IMG/VR virus record: IMGVR_UViG_3300045884_000241
Location: 1 to 27,703 of that record
Direction: 5' to 3' (one strand)
Length of the DNA stretch: 27,703 nucleotides
DNA from: a virus
The position numbers and the translations under genes were made by a program. Below, in pieces: positions 20,348-26,548 of the stretch. Position 1 is the first letter of the stretch, and each line of letters starts with the position of its first letter. The notes beneath the pieces were generated by a model. The model was given only the letters and a program-made list of their open reading frames with translations. It searched no databases and had not been told where the DNA came from.

Positions 20348-21286
20348 ATGGCACTAATCACAAGAGCAAGGGCGACTGAACTGATTCCTAATTTCCCATC
20401 GGCTGATAACAGCGTAATGGATGACATTGTGAACGCTTCGTCGGATACTGTAATCAGATATTGCAACCGTGATTTCGCACTGACGACCTACGACGAGGTG
20501 CTTGATGGCTCTGGGGCAAGGAACCTCTTGCTAAGCCAATACCCCGTTACGCAAATCCTGCGCATTGCCACGAACAACACGAACGCAATGGGCATCCATC
20601 AGAGCGATACAGGATGTAGCCGAGCTTCCTGGCGATTGGACGGCACGACAGCCTCGCCATCGGTTCCGAATTACTTGTACCTTGTGTCGGCAAAGAACGG
20701 CGTTGAAACGGCCGTCACGATAGGCCCCGTCACGTCGGCAACCCCTACGGTTACGATCAACGGGGGCAGCCCCACGACGATAGCCCAGATGTTGACCCTG
20801 ACTGACCTGGCGACAGCGATCAATACCTACGGGGGTTCTTACGGTTGGCAGTCCATCGCCCTGGGACAATTCGGGACATGGCCGATAGCCGACTTAAGGC
20901 CCCCGCAGGGCGCACTTGAGGCACGATGGTACGGGTACGCTTTCCTAACGATGTTCGGCCTGAATTTCTTCCTGTTCGATTTCAACCCAGACGTTGGCGA
21001 GATTGTTTCGGCGCAGGGGTTCGATTTCGGCTATCGGAACTATCGGGTTATCTACCAGGCTGGCTATTCGACGGTTCCCAGCCCGATCCAACAGGCAGTT
21101 GCGGCGCTTGCCGTTTCCGTTTACCAGTCCAGAGGGATCAACACGAACCTTCAGAGCGAAAGCCTTGGCGGGTATTCCTACAGCCTGATTGCCGACAAGA
21201 CGTTTCATCAGCTTGACCTTGTTTCGAGGTACGGCTTGAATCTTTGGAAGTCTCACAGGATCGGGAAATTCAAGGTCACAGTGTAA
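20348..21286 (+). CDS. Head-tail connector (adaptor), HK97 gp6-like, 312 aa
   Basis: The N-terminus (R-A-R-A-T-E-L-I-P-N-F-P-S-A-D...V-N-A-S-S-D-T-V-I-R-Y-C-N-R-D-F) is the helical start of gp6-like adaptor proteins. The C-terminus has the matching closing helix, P-S-P-I-Q-Q-A-V-A-A-L-A-V-S-V-Y-Q-S-R, and G-G-Y-S-Y-S-L. These proteins form the ring docking below the portal. At 312 aa it is about three times the usual gp6 length. The extra region (about 80-225) is strand-rich, with T-P-T-V-T-I-N-G-G-S-P-T-T, and probably a beta-domain insertion decorating the connector. It starts a plus-strand run that continues through the tail genes with small spacing. Confidence 0.75.
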   Translation: MALITRARATELIPNFPSADNSVMDDIVNASSDTVIRYCNRDFALTTYDEVLDGSGARNLLLSQYPVTQILRIATNNTNAMGIHQSDTGCSRASWRLDGTTASPSVPNYLYLVSAKNGVETAVTIGPVTSATPTVTINGGSPTTIAQMLTLTDLATAINTYGGSYGWQSIALGQFGTWPIADLRPPQGALEARWYGYAFLTMFGLNFFLFDFNPDVGEIVSAQGFDFGYRNYRVIYQAGYSTVPSPIQQAVAALAVSVYQSRGINTNLQSESLGGYSYSLIADKTFHQLDLVSRYGLNLWKSHRIGKFKVTV

Positions 21287-21295
21287 CGGAGGATC

Positions 21296-21616
21296 ATGCT
21301 TGCGAATTTGATGTTCAATACGGTCAACGTGAATCGGCCTACGCCAACAAAGGGAACGTCGGGGGCGCAAAAGAATACGTACACGACGGTTTATAGTTCG
21401 CTGCCCTGTTCCGTCCAGCCCGTTACCGCAACTTGGCAGGTACTCTACAGCCAACGGCATATTGACGTGACGCACAGTGTATTCTTTAATTCCAATCCGA
21501 CCATACAGGCAGGAGACCAAATTGTTTTTGGTTCATTAACGCTGATGGTTCAGGGTATCAGGGATTTAATCAGCTTGCAACGTGTCCTAGTCGTGGACTG
21601 TCTGCAAATCGAGTAA
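21296..21616 (+). CDS. Head-tail joining (stopper) protein, 106 aa
   Basis: The size, place and pattern fit the head-closure family (SPP1 gp16/HK97 gp7-like). A short beta barrel is indicated by T-Y-T-T-V-Y-S-S-L-P-C-S-V-Q-P, then Y-S-Q-R-H-I-D-V-T-H-S-V-F-F, I-Q-A-G-D-Q-I-V-F, and a final V-Q-G-I-R-D strand near the C-terminus. The stopper seals the packaged head and binds the tail. CGGAGGATC before the ATG is a strong Shine-Dalgarno. It lies 9 bp after the adaptor gene and 8 bp before the gp10-like gene, in the canonical order. Confidence 0.75.
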   Translation: MLANLMFNTVNVNRPTPTKGTSGAQKNTYTTVYSSLPCSVQPVTATWQVLYSQRHIDVTHSVFFNSNPTIQAGDQIVFGSLTLMVQGIRDLISLQRVLVVDCLQIE

Positions 21617-21624
21617 GGAGGCCC

Positions 21625-22023
21625 TTGGCAACGTTCAATGATAAGTTCATCGATGGCGTAGAAAAGCAACTGAAGGATAATCTGTTCAAGGCTGCCGTAT
21701 ACCTCAAAACAAAGATCAAAGAACGCCTGAACGTGACAGGAAACCCGATCCTAGCAAGCCGAGGCCCTGGTGGACGGCATTACCGAAACGAAACGGTATC
21801 AGCCCCAGGCGATGCCCCGCACAAGATGCTAGGCAATCTTCAGCGCAGTATTGCCCATGCCGTTGATTCAGACGGCAAAACGGCATACGTCGGCAGCAAT
21901 CTTGACTATGCCCTGTATCTCGAAATCGGCACTTCCAAGATGGCAGCCCGTCCATTCTTTCGCCCGATCTTTCAGGAAGAGGCGGATACGTTGGCAAAGA
22001 TACTGACGACAGGCACTAAATAA
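21625..22023 (+). CDS. HK97 gp10-like tail component, 132 aa (TTG start)
   Basis: The sequence Y-A-L-Y-L-E-I-G-T-S-K-M-A-A-R-P-F-F-R-P (about 98-117) is the defining signature of the HK97 gp10-like family. An N-terminal helix, a Gly-rich loop (S-R-G-P-G-G-R-H-Y) and G-N-L-Q-R-S-I precede it. Members act at the head-tail interface or tail completion. The start is TTG at 21625 with AAGGAGG 6 nt upstream; no in-frame ATG gives a full-length product. Its final codons ACT AAA TAA form a TAAATA-like sequence in front of the next gene. Confidence 0.85.
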   Translation: MATFNDKFIDGVEKQLKDNLFKAAVYLKTKIKERLNVTGNPILASRGPGGRHYRNETVSAPGDAPHKMLGNLQRSIAHAVDSDGKTAYVGSNLDYALYLEIGTSKMAARPFFRPIFQEEADTLAKILTTGTK

Positions 22024-22027
22024 GTGC

Positions 22028-22429
22028 ATGGCCAGTTTTCTTGCGGACATAATGACGTATTGGGCGGGCAACTCAACACTTACTAACGCTGTTCCTGCGA
22101 GCAAGTTCTATACGGGCTTAGTTCCTGAAGGAACGGCATTCCCCTACGTGATTGTAATTCCCATTGCATCGACCCCGACGAATCTAACAGCCCCAGGGTA
22201 CTGGGAAACATTCAGTTTCCAATTGAGCGTATACGATTCCGACCCTGATAACGTGGAAACGGTTTGCCAGACGATCTTAGGCCAGTTTGATTACGTGTCC
22301 ATATCGGCAGCTTGCATATCGGTCGAAAGAACAAATGGCCCCGTTTTCATGGTCGATCAGGAAACGCCAGAATTGGTATATCACGGAATGATTGTCTACG
22401 ATTACAGGCGCAACCAAACAGGCCAATAA
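22028..22429 (+). CDS. Tail terminator/completion protein (probable), 133 aa
   Basis: Position between the gp10-like protein and the tail tube, plus size, indicate a tail terminator. The sequence fits the alpha/beta fold of that group: M-A-S-F-L-A-D-I-M-T-Y-W, then F-P-Y-V-I-V-I-P, F-S-F-Q-L-S-V-Y-D-S-D-P-D-N-V-E-T-V-C-Q-T-I and E-L-V-Y-H-G-M-I-V-Y-D-Y-R. It would form the ring capping the tube after assembly. There is no Shine-Dalgarno; the CACTAAATA sequence at the end of the upstream gene lies 6 nt before the ATG. A tube-like protein is the alternative but less likely. Confidence 0.7.
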   Translation: MASFLADIMTYWAGNSTLTNAVPASKFYTGLVPEGTAFPYVIVIPIASTPTNLTAPGYWETFSFQLSVYDSDPDNVETVCQTILGQFDYVSISAACISVERTNGPVFMVDQETPELVYHGMIVYDYRRNQTGQ

Positions 22430-22445
22430 AAAACACGTCGGCAGC

Positions 22446-22483
22446 CCTACATACCTCCAGAGACTTTTACTACCCTCTGGAGG
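22446..22483 (+). promoter_or_regulatory. CCTACATAC box and hairpin covering the tail tube ribosome-binding site
   Basis: CCTACATAC (22446-22454) is followed by a perfect 9-bp inverted repeat, CCTCCAGAG (22454-22462) and CTCTGGAGG (22475-22483), with a 12-nt loop. The right arm contains the GGAGG Shine-Dalgarno, 3 nt before the ATG at 22487, so the hairpin would mask it. If CCTACATAC is a -10, the transcript starts about at the left arm. This can be a translational switch or a 5' stabiliser. Confidence 0.6.
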
Positions 22484-22486
22484 AAA

Positions 22487-22876
22487 ATGGCGACTTTCAA
22501 AAATGGTTTTAGTGGCAATGTTTTGGTTGGTGCATACTCGTTAGCCGTTACCGAATGGAATTGCGATTTCGAGGTTGAAATCCTTGATACTACAACAACT
22601 GGTGATTCGGGTTGGCAAACCAACATCAACGGTTGCAAAAAAGCTACGGGAACGGTCAAGACGTTCTTTGATACGGCTGCCGTGCCTACAGGCGCAACAG
22701 GCCCAAACCTTCAAAACGGAACCAGCGTTACCTTAACGCTCAAGATTGCGGACACGACTAGCGTTTGCATAGTCCCTGCCCGAATCGGCAAGGTATCGAT
22801 AGGCAACCCTGTCAAGGGCGTTGTTTCTTTCGAGTTTCCTTTTGAATCGAACGGCGTTTGCACACTACCAACATAA
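22487..22876 (+). CDS. Tail tube (major tail) protein, 129 aa
   Basis: The 129-residue, strand-rich protein (N-G-F-S-G-N-V-L-V-G-A-Y-S-L-A-V-T-E-W-N-C-D-F...D-T-T-T-T-G-D-S-G-W-Q-T-N-I-N-G-C-K-K-A-T-G-T-V-K-T-F-F-D) has the tube-protein pattern of a beta sandwich with a long loop and ends V-V-S-F-E-F-P-F. It stacks to form the tail tube around the tape measure protein. The strong GGAGG near the ATG, its own CCTACATAC box and leader hairpin, and its place before the chaperone and tape measure genes all fit a highly expressed tube protein. Family match is by pattern, not by a decisive motif. Confidence 0.75.
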   Translation: MATFKNGFSGNVLVGAYSLAVTEWNCDFEVEILDTTTTGDSGWQTNINGCKKATGTVKTFFDTAAVPTGATGPNLQNGTSVTLTLKIADTTSVCIVPARIGKVSIGNPVKGVVSFEFPFESNGVCTLPT

Positions 22877-22890
22877 TTTGAGGCTGACGT

Positions 22891-22900
22891 ACTCTATTGA
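22891..22900 (+). promoter_or_regulatory. ACTCTATTGA start-proximal box
   Basis: ACTCTATTGA ends 4 nt before the ATG at 22905, with TGAC a few bases upstream. No Shine-Dalgarno is present in the 28-bp gap after the tail tube stop. Confidence 0.45.
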
Positions 22901-22904
22901 TTTC

Positions 22905-23297
22905 ATGAAGACACTACGCTTAAAGATCAACGGCGAGGATAAGGTATTCCGACTTGCCGACATGGATAACAAATTCGTTGCCGATATGCTCGCATGGGCT
23001 AGGCCGAGGCTTTCCGATCCTGTTGAAGACATTAAGCCCCTGTTAAGTGGGCTGTCGCAAAGGAATCAGGAAATCATGATTAAGGAAGCCATGCAAGCCC
23101 GTCGAATGCCAAAGGGGGTCGATCATCCAGAGGTACAGGCTCTGATGACAACGGCAGAAGGCTTGGAATTTGTTATGCTGTTGCATTTTCAAAGGCATCA
23201 GCCCGACCTTACCAAAGAACAGATTTGGGCTTTGCACTTTGAAGCCGTCAAACAGCTAGGCGATAACTACGTTGAAAACCTTCCAAATGAATCATGA
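22905..23297 (+). CDS. Tail assembly chaperone-like protein A, 130 aa
   Basis: The ATG at 22905 (MKTLRLKINGEDKVFRLADMDN) follows the ACTCTATTGA box; a longer frame opening at 22821 lies in the tail tube gene. It is a helical, acidic protein at the place where siphophages encode the tail chaperones. V-F-R-L, then W-A-R-P-R-L-S-D-P and I-K-E-A-M-Q-A-R repeat with similar spacing in the next protein (T-F-R-L; W-A-A-S-Y-I-E-N-P; I-A-S-D-M-M-T-H), which suggests a duplication. The genes overlap by ATGA. The role is to hold the tape measure protein during tail assembly. Assignment is mainly positional. Confidence 0.65.
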   Translation: MKTLRLKINGEDKVFRLADMDNKFVADMLAWARPRLSDPVEDIKPLLSGLSQRNQEIMIKEAMQARRMPKGVDHPEVQALMTTAEGLEFVMLLHFQRHQPDLTKEQIWALHFEAVKQLGDNYVENLPNES

Positions 23298-23980
23298 GAT
23301 ATTTCGGCATTGAACAATCAGTAAAGGCGGACGGCAAGACGTTCCGCCTTTCTCGTTTCTCAAGGCGGCTGTTGCGCCTCTGGTTTGAATGGGCTGCCAG
23401 CTACATTGAAAATCCCCTCGCCATTGTTGACGAACATTTCGAGAGGTTCCCCGAAAAGGAACTATTAATCAGCATCGCCTCGGACATGATGACCCATCGA
23501 TTTAGCTTTAATGACGAGGCAGTATTGCAGTTATGGACGAATGACATAGGCATCAACAAAGCCTTCGCTTTGCTCTTTGACAAGTACCATGCCGATGTTG
23601 ACCCAGACCCCATTGCAAGGGCGTTGGGGATCGGGGAAGTAAGACGCCTGTTGATATTGGCCAATGGCGTTGCGCCTGTTGACACAATGCAGATTGAACG
23701 GGACTACTTTGCAAGCCTCGGCCTGCTGCCCCAGAGGGAACAGAGGGAAATCAAGACGATTGATTGGGAAGAATTCGACGCAAGCTTGTTTCAAAACGTC
23801 CATTTGACCCCTGAACAAATCGACGAATTGACTCCCGTTGAAATAACTGTGTTGTGCCGAAAGGAGGAAACAGGCCCAACGTCAGCCGAGGCTATTGAAC
23901 ATGCCAAGTTGCAAACCAAACTTACCCCTAACCAAATCCTTGATTTAGCAAAGTTGAAGTATGAAACGCTAAATAGGTAA
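23294..23980 (+). CDS. Tail assembly chaperone-like protein B, 228 aa
   Basis: The start overlaps the upstream stop by 4 bp, and the stop overlaps the tape measure start as TAATG. The first 80 residues (G-I-E-Q-S-V-K-A-D-G-K-T-F-R-L-S-R-F...W-F-E-W-A-A-S-Y-I-E-N-P) parallel the preceding protein, and the remaining 150 residues are a helical extension ending T-P-N-Q-I-L-D-L-A-K-L-K-Y. In many siphophages the longer chaperone is made by -1 frameshifting from the shorter. Here the frame relation is -1, but the second gene has its own overlapping start and no classical slippery heptamer was found at the end of the first. Independent initiation by coupling is therefore more likely. Confidence 0.65.
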   Translation: MRYFGIEQSVKADGKTFRLSRFSRRLLRLWFEWAASYIENPLAIVDEHFERFPEKELLISIASDMMTHRFSFNDEAVLQLWTNDIGINKAFALLFDKYHADVDPDPIARALGIGEVRRLLILANGVAPVDTMQIERDYFASLGLLPQREQREIKTIDWEEFDASLFQNVHLTPEQIDELTPVEITVLCRKEETGPTSAEAIEHAKLQTKLTPNQILDLAKLKYETLNR

Positions 23981-26484
23981 TGAGCGTTCCTGCACAACTT
24001 GCCTCGGCCTATTTGGAGATAACAACCAAAGGACTGGACAAAGCCAAGAAAGATTTGGCTAGTCTCAAATCCAGTCTGTTAAGCATTCCTACAGCCAAGC
24101 CGAATATAGAGGTTCCTAAATCGTCTGGCGTCTTTGACAAGCTTAAATCAGGAACCCTTGCGACTATCGAGGGATTCAACAAAGTCAAAGCAAGCATAAC
24201 AGGGGCATTAGATCGGGCGACAGACATTCCCGTTTTGAAGCAATTGAAGACGGGCATTTCCTACGTCAACACCAAATTCGATGAGTTTCTTACCAAGCGT
24301 TACGGCAAGCTGGCAAAGCCCATCAAGTACAGTGGCATGGCCGTTGATCTTGGCATGATGGCCGCAGGCTATCCGATTCCTGGCGGGGCGATTCTTGGAA
24401 CCCTACCCGCAATGGCTGGGGCCGAAGGTTACAAGCAAGTCAAAGACTACATGGGACGGCGCAGAGAACGCCAGGCAACTGGCCAGGCCCCGACCCTACT
24501 TGACAAAGGCGTCAACGCCGTCGGCGCTGGCGCAAGCAAGACGTTCGGCTTTGCTGGCGCTGCCATCGGCAAGGGGATCGGGCTGGCGGGATCAGCCGTT
24601 GGCGGATTGGTCAACAAAGTTAGGAACGTCAATTTCGCCCCTCTCGTTTCGGGAATGAAGTCTGTAGGATCGGCAGCCCTGACGGGTTTCGGGGCAGCAG
24701 GTACAGCCGTTGGGGGCTTCCTTGGCAAACTGAACGGCGATACCCTTTCGGCGTTCGGAGGCAAGCTGAAAGAACTAGGAACAGCCGTTTCAGCGTCGAT
24801 CAGTGAAGTTACCAGCGTTGGCGCTAGAGGCTTTGCCTTCCTTACGGCGGGGATCGGGGCAGCCGTCCGCATGGCCGACCCATACGGCTGGCTGCAATTC
24901 ACGACGGCCATCCAGGGGGTAAGTATTCAAATTGGCCGCATATTTGTACCATTGTTGCGAGAGGTAACGTACTACGTCATTCGCCTCGAACAATTCATGA
25001 GAGGCTTAACCGACGAAACCAGAGCAAGTATCTTGCAATGGGTTCGTGTCGCCCTCGTGGTAACTGGCGTTATCACGGCGCTAGGAACATTGTTTTCAAT
25101 TCTGACGGCTGGGTTCGGCATCCTGTCCAGTTTCGTAGGCATCCTTTCCGCCCTGGGCGTATCAGGCCCTATCGGTTGGATCATCGCTATCGGGGCTGCC
25201 ATAGCTGGCCTAGTCGCCATCGTTGCGGCAAGTACGGGCGGGTTAGCTGGCTTGTTCGGTGGATTGCAACCATTGCTTGCGGGTTTGATAGCTGCCTTCC
25301 GAAACGTCCTCGGCGCTATCATGCCGATCTTGCAACAGGCATTGGGCTTTTTCACGACGTACATGCAGACGGCGCTAGGTCTAATCGTTCCGTTCGTTAC
25401 TCGATTCGCAACTCTCTTTGCAAACAGTGTCGGGCAAGTGGCGGGGGTTATTGGCCCCATCGCAGCGCAGATATTCGCAAGCCTTACCAGCATGATGAAC
25501 GTCGTTAGACCCGTTGCCGAACGGGTTCTTAACGGGGTCATGGGCGTTGCATCGGCTGTCTTTGCGGTCATCGTCCGAGGCTACTCGGCAATACTTCCGA
25601 TTATCGGCGGGATCATTCAATCCCTGATTCCTTTGTTCCAAAGAATCTATGAAGCCTTTTACGGGATGATCGCACGAGTATTGCCGATCATCAGCCGACT
25701 TGTAACAGGGATCGGCAGCGTACTTATCCCGACGATGACGGCGATTTACAACACAATCAGGACGGTTGTTGCTGCCGTTGTGCCGATCATTTCAGATTTC
25801 ATTGACGCCCTTACGCCGATCTATGAAGCGATAGTAGACGTTTTCAGTTCAATCATCGATGCTTGCGAACCCTTGTTTGGCATGTTCGGCGAGGGCGCTG
25901 GAATCTTTGAAACACTGTTAGGGGTAGTCGTCAACATGGTATTGGCCCCGTTGCGAGCATTGGCCTTCGTCTTGTCTATTGTCACTCCCGTTATCCGTTT
26001 CTTTGCAACGGCCATATCGGAAATTGCGGCGTTTATCTCTGGCGTCTTGCGTCCTGTTTTTGATGCGATGGCAGCGATGATGCATGATTTGAACGTGGGA
26101 TTCAGACGGTTGATAAACGGGCTAATCGATTGCGTCAACATGCTGATTGATTTCTATAACACGTTGCCGATACCAGGGCGACTACAGCGCATGTCACGCA
26201 TAGCCGAGGCCCCTGCTGCCCCAGCCCCGAATGCAGCCCCGAATCAGCAACAGCAACAACAAGGCAACAGGCCCCCGAATTTCCAAGGGGAAGTACGCCA
26301 GCAAATGCAACTGGTCGGAATCGCCGAGGCATGGCGTAGGGCGCAAACAGCCGATCCTAACGACCCGTCACTAAGGCTTCAACAACAACAGTTGAATCAG
26401 GCCCAGGAATCGAACGGGGTATTGAATGATATCCTGAACTGGTTGCGTTCCAATGGCGGCAACCAGGCTGTATTTGGTAGCTAG
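23980..26484 (+). CDS. Tail tape measure protein, 834 aa
   Basis: This is the longest gene in the window, right after the chaperone pair. The N-terminus (about 10-140) is helical and Lys-rich. The middle (about 145-300) is Gly/Ala-rich with K-G-I-G-L-A-G-S-A-V-G-G-L-V. Residues about 340-690 contain several strongly hydrophobic segments (W-V-R-V-A-L-V-V-T-G-V-I-T-A-L-G; W-I-I-A-I-G-A-A-I-A-G-L-V-A-I-V), usual for tape measure proteins that help DNA cross the membrane. The C-terminus has an Ala/Pro linker, a six-Gln run (near 26245-26263) and a Gln-rich tail. Length suggests a tail roughly 120 nm long, from the usual helical-rise rule; this is inference. TAATG couples it to the chaperone gene. 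Confidence 0.92.
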   Translation: MSVPAQLASAYLEITTKGLDKAKKDLASLKSSLLSIPTAKPNIEVPKSSGVFDKLKSGTLATIEGFNKVKASITGALDRATDIPVLKQLKTGISYVNTKFDEFLTKRYGKLAKPIKYSGMAVDLGMMAAGYPIPGGAILGTLPAMAGAEGYKQVKDYMGRRRERQATGQAPTLLDKGVNAVGAGASKTFGFAGAAIGKGIGLAGSAVGGLVNKVRNVNFAPLVSGMKSVGSAALTGFGAAGTAVGGFLGKLNGDTLSAFGGKLKELGTAVSASISEVTSVGARGFAFLTAGIGAAVRMADPYGWLQFTTAIQGVSIQIGRIFVPLLREVTYYVIRLEQFMRGLTDETRASILQWVRVALVVTGVITALGTLFSILTAGFGILSSFVGILSALGVSGPIGWIIAIGAAIAGLVAIVAASTGGLAGLFGGLQPLLAGLIAAFRNVLGAIMPILQQALGFFTTYMQTALGLIVPFVTRFATLFANSVGQVAGVIGPIAAQIFASLTSMMNVVRPVAERVLNGVMGVASAVFAVIVRGYSAILPIIGGIIQSLIPLFQRIYEAFYGMIARVLPIISRLVTGIGSVLIPTMTAIYNTIRTVVAAVVPIISDFIDALTPIYEAIVDVFSSIIDACEPLFGMFGEGAGIFETLLGVVVNMVLAPLRALAFVLSIVTPVIRFFATAISEIAAFISGVLRPVFDAMAAMMHDLNVGFRRLINGLIDCVNMLIDFYNTLPIPGRLQRMSRIAEAPAAPAPNAAPNQQQQQQGNRPPNFQGEVRQQMQLVGIAEAWRRAQTADPNDPSLRLQQQQLNQAQESNGVLNDILNWLRSNGGNQAVFGS

Positions 26485-26544
26485 TGTCTGTCACCTCCTG
26501 ACACAATCAAGCGCATAGTTATTATTGTCAGGATGCCTACATAC
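26484..26544 (+). promoter_or_regulatory. TGTCA operator-like site and CCTACATAC box after the tape measure gene
   Basis: The gap before the ATG at 26549 holds an inverted pair, TGTCA-CCTCC-TGACA (26489-26503), which is itself nested in GTGTC...GACAC (26484-26504). It also holds TGTCAGG (26526-26532) and CCTACATAC (26536-26544), whose end is 4 nt before the ATG. Confidence 0.55.
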
Positions 26545-26548
26545 AGGT

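Noticed and set aside
23260-23300. Programmed -1 frameshift between the two chaperone-like genes
   Set aside because: The frame relation is right, but no X-XXY-YYZ heptamer is visible near the overlap, and the second gene has its own ATG in an ATGA overlap.
24972-25571. 199-codon open frame on the minus strand inside the tape measure gene
   Set aside because: It is repetitive Thr/Ala/Pro-rich sequence mirroring the hydrophobic tape measure segments, with no start signal; a shadow frame.
26245-26263. CAG/CAA run as a microsatellite or phase-variable tract
   Set aside because: Mixed CAG and CAA codons encode a short Gln run in a linker, a common feature of tape measure proteins; no repeat long enough for phase variation.
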